From: Streptomyces sp. YIM 98790
Lineage (GTDB): Bacteria > Actinomycetota > Actinomycetes > Streptomycetales > Streptomycetaceae
Direction of reading: 5' to 3'
Length of the DNA stretch: 64,000 nt
Assembly: GCF_011421595.1 (NCBI RefSeq)
Contig: NZ_WTLH01000003.1
Location: 17,441-81,440, forward strand
Part shown: in pieces, positions 17,758 to 26,410 of the stretch
Layout of the letters: the number at the start of each line of letters is the position of its first letter
How positions within the stretch are numbered: position 1 is the first letter of the stretch
Position numbers and translations under genes: made by a program
The notes under the pieces: model-generated
What the model was told of the DNA's origin: nothing
What the model saw: only the letters and a program-made list of their open reading frames with translations
The model's database searches: none

Positions 17758-20700
17758 ATGGATGAACGGCAAGGCCCGCGGCGCGTCGCGGGAGCGGTGA
17801 GAGACGTGGCGGCTCTGGTCACCGGCCGGCCGGGCGGCATGACGGCGGGTGAGCTGACGCAGGCCGCGCAGGCGAGGTACCCCCGGCTCCCGGCCGCCCG
17901 GGTGGGCAGGCTGCTGGCCCAGGCGCTGGAGGCCGGTCTGCTGCGCGAGGACGCGGGCAGGCTGTATCCCGCCACGGTGGATTCCCGCGCCGACGAGCCG
18001 GCCGATGAGCCGGCGGCCGGGTCGGCCCCGGCCGCCGGTCCCGGGGCACGGCCGCCGGGGCTGCGGGGGGTCGCCGTGGACCTGGAGAGCGTGGTACGCA
18101 CCACGGCGGTAGAGCCCTACACCGAGCGGCGCATCTTCCAGATCGGGGCGGTGCGGATCGGCACCGACGACACCTGGGCCCTCGGCTGTCCGTCGTTCGA
18201 GCGGTTCGTCGAACTGCCGGACGACTCCTGGGAGATCCGCAGCGACGCGCTGCGCGCCCGGCACGCCGAGGGCAGGGTGCCGGTGGAGCAAGCGCTGGCG
18301 GAACTGCGGGAATTCTGCGAGGGCACGGACCTGCTGGTGGCGCACAACGGGACGACTGCCGACTTCGCGCTGCTGGACGAGACCTGCGCGCGGGCGGAGG
18401 CACCCCCGCTTCCCGGGGAACGGGTGGACTCGCTCTATCTGGCGCACGCGCTGTGGCCGCTGGCCGGCAGCCATCGGCTCGGTGCGCTGGCCGACACCCA
18501 CAGCCTGAACCGCTCCGATCTCACCTGGCACGACGCGGCCGATGATGCGCGGCTGCTGGCCCGATTGCTGGACCACGCCGCAGCGGAGTACGCGGCGTGG
18601 GACGAGGAGCAGCGGGATCTGGTCGCCTCGGTCTGTCCCGACTCCCCGGCCTGGCGGCTGCTCGGCCATCTCGCCGGCCGTCACGCGGGCCTGCCGCCCG
18701 GCACCCCGCTGGGCGCCCCCGCACGCGTCGGCCATGGCGAGGTGGCGGTCTTCCTGGCCCGGCGGATGGCTGGTCATCCGCGTCGCCGGATCACCGGCCG
18801 GCCCCGCCGGTCCCCCATCCCGGTCGGCGAGGAGTTGCGGACCAACGGCCGGGTGGACCCGACCCTGCTGGCCGGGGTGCTGCACGGCGGTACGGCCAGG
18901 CCGCGCCCGCCGCAGCAGCAGATGGCCGACGCACTGCACACCTGGATCGGGAGCGGTGTGCCGGCCATGGTGGAGGCACCCACCGGGACCGGAAAGAGCC
19001 TCGCCGTCCTGGCCGCCGCACTGGACTGGCTGGCGGGCGACCCTTCCCGCACCGCGGTGGTCGCCACCTACACCAAGCAGCTCCAGAACCAGCTGGCCCG
19101 GGACCTGACGATGCTGGAGAAGGCGGTCCCGGGCCTGCTGGACAGTGCCGATGTGGTGAAGGGCAGCGCCAACCGGCTCTCGCTGCGCGCCCTGACACGG
19201 GTACTGGCCGATGCCACGGCCGCCACCGCCGTTGCGGCGGCCGGCCGTCCCGGGGCCGGGGGCGGACGCGGTGGCCGGCTGCGCTTCCTGCATCGGACCG
19301 CCTTCCGCGAGCTGGCGGTGTACCTGCTGCTGCGGCTGATCGCCGCGCCCGGCCCTCCCGAGTCCTGGACGGCCCGGTCGGTGGACCCGGCGGACCTGCC
19401 CGCGCCCTTCTCCGCCTGGTGCGGGCGGGTGCTTCCGCTGTGGCTGGATGCCCTGTCACAGAGCGGCGGGGACTTTCCCGCCTCGGGCGCCACCCAGCTC
19501 AGCGCCCATACCGACACCGTGCGGGAGGCGCTGGCCGCCCGCCGGCTGGTGCTGGCCAACCATGCGGTGCTGCTGTCCCATCTGGAGGATCTGCGCGCGC
19601 TGTCCGGTGACGTCCTGCTGGTGGCCGACGAGGCCCATCTGCTGGAGGACGCGGCCACCTCGGCACTCACCACGGAGCTGGACTACGGCACGGTCGAAAG
19701 CCTCCTCGCCGAGTTCGACGCCTGGCTCCGGGAGGCCAGGGCAGGCGAGGCCCGGGACCGCGTACGCGCGGCGGTGGAGGAGCTGGCGACCCTGCTCGAC
19801 CTGGAAATCCTGCCCCGCACCGCCGGAGAGGCGTTCGACGCGCTGGGCGGAACGGACGCATCCGCCGTGGGCTCCCGGGCGGTCACGCTGACCAGCCCGT
19901 ACGGGGGCACGGCCGGGCTGGCACAGGTGCGCAGGCTGCTGTACCAGGTGCGGCGGCTGGCGGATGTCCTCGGCGGTACCGTCCGGGCGCTGGCGGGCTA
20001 CGCCCAGGCCCACGCGCGCACGCTGGACTTCTTCGCTCTGGAACGGCTGCACGCGTTGCGGGCCCTGGCGGACGAGCTGGAGGACGCGGCCCGACGACTG
20101 ATCACCGATGCCGATGAGGTGCTGGCCCCCGTGGTCGTGGCCGGCCCCGCCACGAGCCCTGACCGAAGCCGGGTGGACGATGCCGGAGGCGACCGGGAGG
20201 AGGAGAGCGAGCCGGCGGCGTCCGCAGGAGTCCTGCTGCCCAACCGGGTGGTGCATGCCGAAGAACTGGAGGTACCGCAGCCCGGCATGCGCCGCTACCG
20301 GTTCCGGCTCGGCTCCAGCCCTGTCGAACTGCCGGCCGACCCGCTCTGGCAGCGGTTTCTCACCGCGTTCCCCAGGACCTACTACGTATCGGCCACCCTG
20401 CGCGTCTCCGGGCAGTGGACCTTTGTCAAGGAGCGGCTCGGTCTGCCGGACCGGCTGACCACGCTGGACCTGCCCACCCCGTTCCGCCTGGCCGACCATG
20501 CCGAGCTGGTCTGCTTCTCGGACTTCCCGTCCTGGACCGAGCAGACCGAGGGCGCCATGCGCACCACTGCGCATCAACTCGCCGGGCTCGCGACTCAGCT
20601 GACCTCCCGGCGGGCGGACGGCCATGGCTGGGAGGGCGGTGCCCTGGTGCTGACCACGGCACGTGCCACGGCCGGCGGGATCACGGAACGGCTGACGCAG

Positions 20701-23700
20701 GAGCTGCGGCACCGGGACCACGAAGCCCCGGTGCTGGGCGCCCTCACCCTGGGGAACGCCCGGGCGTTCCGGGAGTTCGCCGACCCGGAGGACGGCGGTG
20801 GCTTCCTGGTCGGCACCAAGGGCCTGTGGCAGGGGGTGGACGTCTCCGACGAGCGGCGGCTGCGGCTGGTCTGGATCAACAAGCTGCCGTTCGCGCCGTT
20901 CGCCGCCCCGGTGGTGGAGGCCCGCCGGGCGGCCGTGCGTGCCCGGGCGGAGGCGGCGGAGGCCGAGGATCCGGACGCCTACGCCACCGAGCACTACTAT
21001 CTGCCGCTGGCGGCCCTGCAGCTGCGCCAGGCGGTCGGACGGCTGATCCGCTCGGAGCGGCACCGTGGCGTGGTGGTGATCAGCGACCGCAAGCTCGCCG
21101 GGCACACGGCCCTGCGCCGTGCCTACCGCCGGGCGTTCCTGGGCAGCCTGGACGACGGGCTGCTTCGTCCGGATCCTGTCACCGGGGAGACCGGTGGCGG
21201 CAATGTGGTGTCCATGCACGAGGGCTGGGCACGGATCTGGGACTTCTACGCCCGGCACGGCCTGCTCACAGCCGGGAAGGCCGCGGAACTGTGCTCTCCC
21301 CAAGCCCTTCAGGAACAGACCCTGCTGCCGCAGACCCGGCAGATCAGGGAACTGGAGCTCACGCCGCAGGAGATGGACCGGCTTCGGGCCGAGGGAGGCC
21401 AGGAGCCGGCAGCGGAGGTGCTGCGCCGCTGTGCCCTGGTGGGCGGCCTGCTGCGGTTCGCGGACGATCCGTCCGCCTTCCGGCTCAAGGACGCCCAGCG
21501 GGCGGTGATCTCGGCCGTGGCGGAGGGCCGCAATGTCCTCGGCCTGCTGCCCACGGGCTTCGGCAAGAGCTTCACCTTCCAGTTGCCGGCGCTGGTGCTG
21601 CCCGGCGTGACGCTGGTGGTCAGCCCGCTGGTCGCCCTCATGCAGGACCAGGCGCTGGAGCTGAACCGGTCGATCGGCGGTGCCGTCCGTGCCCTGATCG
21701 CGCCCCTGCGCGAGTCCAGCAGCCGCGCCGGGAAGACGGAGGTCGCCGAGCAGTTGACGGGGGTGCGGGACCACGGCATCAAACTGCTGTATGTGAGCCC
21801 GGAGCGGCTGTGCCAGCGGCGTTTCCGGGAGCTGGTGCGGGAGGCCGTCAAAACTGGGCGGATCAGCCGGATCGCCCTGGACGAGGCACATACCGTTGTA
21901 CAGTGGGACGATTTCCGGCCAAGTATGCGACGGGTCGAGCGTCTCCTCGCCGAACTGCGGCACGAGGCCGGGCTTCCGGTCACCGCCCTGACGGCCACCG
22001 CCAATCGCACCGTGCACGCCGGGCTGCGGCAGGGAGTCTTCGGGCTGCCTCCCGATCCGCCTGCCGGGAACAGCCCCGCCGCGCACCGGGAGGCGACGCG
22101 ACCGGGAGTGGCGGGCTCACTGGTCACCGTGCGGGAGAACCCCATCCGGCCGGAGCTCGCCGTCTTCCGCCGCAGCATGAAACGCAGCGGACCGGCCACT
22201 GTCGCCGGCCTGGTGGAGGAGGTGGCCGACGCCGTCACCGGGCACGCGGTGTTCTACTGCCTCACCGTCAAAGAGGCGGTGACACTGCACGCCCGCCTGC
22301 GCGAGTACCTGGGCGAGACACGGGTGCGGGTCCGCCGCTTCCACGGACGGCTCACCGCGGCGGAGAAGGGGGCGGTGCTGACCGAGTTCCGCGAGGCCCC
22401 ACGGGAGGGCGAGGAGGGCTTCGCGCCCCTGCTCGTGGTGGCCACCTCCGCCTTCGGGCTGGGCATCGACCGGGAGGACATCCGCACGGTCTTCTGTGTC
22501 TCGGCGCCGACCGATCTGGCCGCGCTCTACCAGCAACTGGGACGGGCGGGGCGGGACGTCGCCGGCACCGGAGCCGCCGTGGGGCCCCGGGCACCCGCCA
22601 ACACGGCGCTGTCCCTGCTGACCACCCGCGGGCTGCGCACTGTCTCCTTCCTGACGGGCCAGGATCTGCCGCCCTCGCTGCTGATGCGCATGGGACGTGC
22701 GGTGCTGCGGTGCGGAACGGTGCTGGACGCCGTCGGCCTGGCGGACGGTCTCATCGGCCAAGACCTGGCCGAGGGCAGGATCGGCGAAGCGCAGGCCAGG
22801 TCGTCCCGGACCGCGGAGTCCTACGCCACCGGCGTGATGCGGGTCCTGGCGGCCCTGGCCGACACCGAGGCCCTCTCCGACCTGGGGGATTTCCCGCCGG
22901 AGTGCGCCGTCCGGCCGGGTGAGCTGCCGGCCCGAGAACCGGATGCGGAGGAGGGGAGCGGGCGGGAGGAGGAGGACGCCGTGGTGCACCAGGTCGTCGC
23001 CTCGGTGCTGGACCTGCCGGCGCGCCGCCCGGCGGGCGGAGGCGACCTGCACCGCGGCAGGCTTGACGTGGCCGCACTGGACCGCCGGCTTGCCGCCCGG
23101 GTCGCGGGCTACCGGGACCTCGCCGACAGCCCGGCGGGCACCTGGCAGCTCCTGGCCGACTTGCACGACCGCGGACTGCTCGATGTCTCGGCCGCCCCCA
23201 GCCGGCACTGGGTGACCGGCATCGAGATCCACCGCCGTGACCTGCCGCCGGGCTTCCTCGCCCGCCTGTCCGGCAGGAGAGCACGCGCGGCCGAGGAGAT
23301 CGCCCTGCTCGAGGACTTCCACACCGACACCTCCACCTGCGCCCACCGCAAGTTCGCCGACTACTTCGGTGTGGCGGAGCTGCCCGAAGGCTGCTGCACC
23401 ACGGCTGCCAACCGCTGCTCCGCGTGCTGGGATTCCGGGCAGTGGCCGCCCGGGGAGAGCGAGCCCGCCACCGGATGCGCGCTGCGGACCGCACGGCCCC
23501 GCCCGGCCTCCGGCGGCCTCGACACCGCCCACGGACAGCAGCGGCTCGACGACCAGGTCCTCCGGCTGGTGTGGGCCATGCGGCGAGGGGTCCACGCCAA
23601 CGACGTGTGCCGGACGCTGCGCGGCGAGGACAGCTACTACCTGCCGGACCGAGGCGGCCGGGGCAGACGGATCCCGGTGCCCAGGCCGTTGGTCACCAGC

Positions 23701-23883
23701 CGGTTCTTCGGCGCCCGGGCGGATGTCTCGGCCGGGGATGTGCAGGCAAGCCTGGAACGGCTGGCCGCAAGAGGACAGGTGGCGCTGGAGGGGGCACGCT
23801 GGTCCGTCCGCCGCGGCAACGGCAGCAGACCGACGGCGGGTTCCGTCGTCCCCGCTCCCGCCCGGAGAGGAGCCCAGGCATGA
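17758..23883 (+). CDS. Giant DEDDh exonuclease - DinG-like helicase - RecQ helicase fusion
   Basis: 2041 residues, 12 bases after the pPIWI-RE gene, with GAGGAA before ATG. Residues 20-72 look like a winged helix. A DnaQ-type exonuclease follows with D108-L-E110, D202, and H258-x-A-x-x-D263. A DinG-like helicase has Walker A APTGTGKS (K413), DEAH at 624-627 and motif VI QAVGRLIRS; only one Cys lies between Walker A and DEAH, so the Fe-S cluster of true DinG is missing. Then a RecQ core has LPTGFGKS (K1270), DEAH at 1375-1378, GRAGRD, and a C-terminal zinc site C1861, C1879/1880, C1887, C1890 as in RecQ. The last 120 residues look like another winged helix. Exonuclease-DinG fusions are known; adding RecQ makes it unusual. 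It overlaps the next gene by four bases (ATGA). Confidence 0.85.
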   Translation: MDERQGPRRVAGAVRDVAALVTGRPGGMTAGELTQAAQARYPRLPAARVGRLLAQALEAGLLREDAGRLYPATVDSRADEPADEPAAGSAPAAGPGARPPGLRGVAVDLESVVRTTAVEPYTERRIFQIGAVRIGTDDTWALGCPSFERFVELPDDSWEIRSDALRARHAEGRVPVEQALAELREFCEGTDLLVAHNGTTADFALLDETCARAEAPPLPGERVDSLYLAHALWPLAGSHRLGALADTHSLNRSDLTWHDAADDARLLARLLDHAAAEYAAWDEEQRDLVASVCPDSPAWRLLGHLAGRHAGLPPGTPLGAPARVGHGEVAVFLARRMAGHPRRRITGRPRRSPIPVGEELRTNGRVDPTLLAGVLHGGTARPRPPQQQMADALHTWIGSGVPAMVEAPTGTGKSLAVLAAALDWLAGDPSRTAVVATYTKQLQNQLARDLTMLEKAVPGLLDSADVVKGSANRLSLRALTRVLADATAATAVAAAGRPGAGGGRGGRLRFLHRTAFRELAVYLLLRLIAAPGPPESWTARSVDPADLPAPFSAWCGRVLPLWLDALSQSGGDFPASGATQLSAHTDTVREALAARRLVLANHAVLLSHLEDLRALSGDVLLVADEAHLLEDAATSALTTELDYGTVESLLAEFDAWLREARAGEARDRVRAAVEELATLLDLEILPRTAGEAFDALGGTDASAVGSRAVTLTSPYGGTAGLAQVRRLLYQVRRLADVLGGTVRALAGYAQAHARTLDFFALERLHALRALADELEDAARRLITDADEVLAPVVVAGPATSPDRSRVDDAGGDREEESEPAASAGVLLPNRVVHAEELEVPQPGMRRYRFRLGSSPVELPADPLWQRFLTAFPRTYYVSATLRVSGQWTFVKERLGLPDRLTTLDLPTPFRLADHAELVCFSDFPSWTEQTEGAMRTTAHQLAGLATQLTSRRADGHGWEGGALVLTTARATAGGITERLTQELRHRDHEAPVLGALTLGNARAFREFADPEDGGGFLVGTKGLWQGVDVSDERRLRLVWINKLPFAPFAAPVVEARRAAVRARAEAAEAEDPDAYATEHYYLPLAALQLRQAVGRLIRSERHRGVVVISDRKLAGHTALRRAYRRAFLGSLDDGLLRPDPVTGETGGGNVVSMHEGWARIWDFYARHGLLTAGKAAELCSPQALQEQTLLPQTRQIRELELTPQEMDRLRAEGGQEPAAEVLRRCALVGGLLRFADDPSAFRLKDAQRAVISAVAEGRNVLGLLPTGFGKSFTFQLPALVLPGVTLVVSPLVALMQDQALELNRSIGGAVRALIAPLRESSSRAGKTEVAEQLTGVRDHGIKLLYVSPERLCQRRFRELVREAVKTGRISRIALDEAHTVVQWDDFRPSMRRVERLLAELRHEAGLPVTALTATANRTVHAGLRQGVFGLPPDPPAGNSPAAHREATRPGVAGSLVTVRENPIRPELAVFRRSMKRSGPATVAGLVEEVADAVTGHAVFYCLTVKEAVTLHARLREYLGETRVRVRRFHGRLTAAEKGAVLTEFREAPREGEEGFAPLLVVATSAFGLGIDREDIRTVFCVSAPTDLAALYQQLGRAGRDVAGTGAAVGPRAPANTALSLLTTRGLRTVSFLTGQDLPPSLLMRMGRAVLRCGTVLDAVGLADGLIGQDLAEGRIGEAQARSSRTAESYATGVMRVLAALADTEALSDLGDFPPECAVRPGELPAREPDAEEGSGREEEDAVVHQVVASVLDLPARRPAGGGDLHRGRLDVAALDRRLAARVAGYRDLADSPAGTWQLLADLHDRGLLDVSAAPSRHWVTGIEIHRRDLPPGFLARLSGRRARAAEEIALLEDFHTDTSTCAHRKFADYFGVAELPEGCCTTAANRCSACWDSGQWPPGESEPATGCALRTARPRPASGGLDTAHGQQRLDDQVLRLVWAMRRGVHANDVCRTLRGEDSYYLPDRGGRGRRIPVPRPLVTSRFFGARADVSAGDVQASLERLAARGQVALEGARWSVRRGNGSRPTAGSVVPAPARRGAQA

Positions 23884-26336
23884 ACGAGCACCGGTCCGGG
23901 GAGACCTCGCCCGTGCCGCCGGACGGGGTGTGGCGGCCCTACGACGATCCGCCGCTGCTGACCCCCGAACTGGCGCAAGGACTGGCGGACGACAGGCGCG
24001 TCGCCGCGCTGCGCCGCTACCTGCTGTCCCTGGTGACCGCCCGGGCGGCCCCGGTGCACGTCGCGGTGGCGTTCAACGGAGCCTTCTTCGGCTTCGACAC
24101 GCTGGCCGGAGGCTATCCGGGCGGGCCGCTGGAGTTCGACCGCTTCCCCGAGGTGGCACACGGTTCCGTGACCGGAGCCCTCCCGGTCGGCGCCATGGTG
24201 CGGGTGGGAACCGGCGCCGCCCTCGTTCCTGGGGAAGTGATGTACAAGGAGGGGGCTCATCCCGACTGCGGCCCGGAGGGCGATGTTCCCGCCTGGCTGT
24301 CCGGCGCACCCGCCGATGCGGTGGGTCCGGGCCGCCGGGACCGGACGGAGGCGGCCGGGCCCGTCGAGTCCCGCGAGCGTCTGGTGGTCGACACCGACGC
24401 CTTTGGTGCCGGGCTGGTCCGACCTGCACAGGTGAACCGCCTCCGCCGCAAGAACCGGCTGGACGAATTCGGGCACCTGACCGTCACGGCCCGCCATCCG
24501 CGGGAGCGGGCCGACGGCTCGGAGCTGGAGCACTACATGCATCACATGCTGACCACGGGCCGGGAGCTCCTGCTCAGCGAGCTGGCCCCGATGCCGCTGA
24601 CCGCGTTCCTGCCGCCCGGCAGCCACGACGGCGAGGCGCTGGAGATGGCCCTCCGGGGCCTGCTCACCACCGTGAGCCAGGTGCTGCGCTCCCTCGAGAG
24701 CGAAACCCGCATGTGGGGCTACTACGCCTTCACCAGGAAGTCCTTCACCGCACGCATGCAGGACGGCGGGCCGATGGGCGGCCAGGTGCTCGAATCCGTG
24801 GTGATCTCGGCGGCCAAGGCCGCCGTGCCCCGGGACCGGAACAGCACCGCCCCTGCCGTCTACACCGCGCTCGGCACCGCACTCCGCTCCCGGCAGGACG
24901 GAGCGCCGCTTCTCCAGGGTGTGGCGTATCCGCTGGCGGTCTGCCATGCCCATGCCCTTGCGGCGGATCTGGTGACTCGGGAGACCGATGAGACGACCGG
25001 GCTGCTGCACAGTCCGGAAGGTGTGCGGCTACGCCTGGACGACCGCTGGCAGGGTGGTGGTGTCTGGCGTGCCGAGTACCGGCCCCCGGACAGCCGGGAG
25101 CCGGTGCACGACGACGCCGGGCTTCCGGTGGATGTGCCCCTGGGCCAGGGATGGTGGGACAGTCTGCCACGCACGGCCGAACGTCCGAAGGAGACCCCCG
25201 CGGTCGTCCCGCACCCGGAATCGGGACCGGAGCTTCCACCGACCGGCCAGGACGAGCCGGCCAACGGCGCGCTGCCGTCACCGTCCGGTGCCATGACGGA
25301 CGCCACTCCCCGACGCCAACTGCCGGGACCGGACCAGCAGCGTGCTTACGAGTGGCCGGAGGACGAAGACCTGGACGACTGCCGTCTGGTGTCCGTGGCC
25401 GACAGTCAGATCTCCTGGAGCCAGTCACTGCGTCTGAGCCACACGGTGGAGGGCTTCCTGCCCATCCCCGCCAGAATCCTGGAGAAGGCGCCGGGCCTCC
25501 CTGGGGAAACATCGCTGCGTCTGGTCCTGCGGCACGAGGGCCACCGGCTCGACCCCGATGACGCCGACCATGACACCACGCTGGAGAGCCACCGGGGGCA
25601 GTACCGGCTGACCGGGTTCGAGTGGCCGCTGATGTTCTACCCGGGTCTGTGCCTGCGAATGACCCACCGTCATGGCAGCCGTGTCATCAACGCAGAGACC
25701 ATGCTGCTGTCGGCCCCGGAGATGGTGGACGGAGAACTGATCGAGCACTGCTACGACCGCCGCGTGCTCACCCGGGACGGAGCCTGCCACAGCCGTCGCT
25801 CGTCGCTGCATACGGCTGACCTGTCTCCCGAAAGACTCTTGCTGGGGACCGTGCGGCGGCTGGGCCTCCTGGACAACTACGGCCGGGCCATGCTCCCCGG
25901 CGACCGGCTGCTGAACGCCGTCCGCCAGGTCTTCCCCGGGACACGAGGGGAGCAGGGAGCACTGAACTCAGCCCTCGACCGGATGCTGGCGGACGGAATC
26001 CTCGTCACGGAGCACGGCAGCGAGGACGGCTGTGGCCGCCTCCACTATCCGCCGCGGCCACGGGAGAAGCTGGTGCCGCTGGTGTGCTACGTACCGGAAC
26101 GGAGACCCGTGTCCTCGTCCGTCACAGCCGGACGCCACGGAGGCGCCGGAGACCGGTCAACCGGCAGGAGAAGCGGCCACCAGGTCACCGGACACCTCAG
26201 GAAGCTTCCGCCGGGTCAGCGAGCCAGTGACGGACAGCGTGCCGCATACCGCAGGGACCGTGAGCTTCTGGGCATGACCGACGCCGAATTGCCTCCCCGC
26301 CACACCTACGTTCCGCCCCACCAGCGCAGTGGCTGA
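23880..26336 (+). CDS. Unrecognised 818-residue protein of the pPIWI-RE operon
   Basis: I do not recognise this protein. The start is the ATG in the ATGA overlap with the giant helicase gene (an in-frame opening at 23424 lies inside that gene). Residues 1-400 look like a compact mixed alpha/beta region with conserved-looking stretches (MHHMLTTGRELLLSELAPMP, RMWGYYAFTRKSFTARM). Residues 420-490 are a Pro/Glu-rich linker. Residues 495-720 form a second domain (SQISWSQSLRLSHTVEGF), with a probable winged helix near 640-720 (ALNSALDRMLADGILV). A basic, disordered tail ends PPRHTYVPPHQRSG. No nuclease, helicase, kinase or nucleotide-binding motif is visible and there is no signal peptide. Tight coupling to the exonuclease-helicase fusion suggests an obligate partner in the same system. 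Confidence 0.75.
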   Translation: MNEHRSGETSPVPPDGVWRPYDDPPLLTPELAQGLADDRRVAALRRYLLSLVTARAAPVHVAVAFNGAFFGFDTLAGGYPGGPLEFDRFPEVAHGSVTGALPVGAMVRVGTGAALVPGEVMYKEGAHPDCGPEGDVPAWLSGAPADAVGPGRRDRTEAAGPVESRERLVVDTDAFGAGLVRPAQVNRLRRKNRLDEFGHLTVTARHPRERADGSELEHYMHHMLTTGRELLLSELAPMPLTAFLPPGSHDGEALEMALRGLLTTVSQVLRSLESETRMWGYYAFTRKSFTARMQDGGPMGGQVLESVVISAAKAAVPRDRNSTAPAVYTALGTALRSRQDGAPLLQGVAYPLAVCHAHALAADLVTRETDETTGLLHSPEGVRLRLDDRWQGGGVWRAEYRPPDSREPVHDDAGLPVDVPLGQGWWDSLPRTAERPKETPAVVPHPESGPELPPTGQDEPANGALPSPSGAMTDATPRRQLPGPDQQRAYEWPEDEDLDDCRLVSVADSQISWSQSLRLSHTVEGFLPIPARILEKAPGLPGETSLRLVLRHEGHRLDPDDADHDTTLESHRGQYRLTGFEWPLMFYPGLCLRMTHRHGSRVINAETMLLSAPEMVDGELIEHCYDRRVLTRDGACHSRRSSLHTADLSPERLLLGTVRRLGLLDNYGRAMLPGDRLLNAVRQVFPGTRGEQGALNSALDRMLADGILVTEHGSEDGCGRLHYPPRPREKLVPLVCYVPERRPVSSSVTAGRHGGAGDRSTGRRSGHQVTGHLRKLPPGQRASDGQRAAYRRDRELLGMTDAELPPRHTYVPPHQRSG

Positions 26337-26410
26337 CCCACAGCCAGTCGTCACCTCGTTTTCCTCGCACCACCGTCCGACCCGCACCACCGCACACGCA
26401 CGGAGCTCAT

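Noticed and set aside
19456..22086. 876-residue open frame opposite the exonuclease-helicase gene (likewise 995 residues opposite the pPIWI-RE helicase and 744 residues opposite the fused methylase)
   Set aside because: No family motifs, composition expected from antisense GC-rich codons, and each lies over a gene with clear catalytic motifs.
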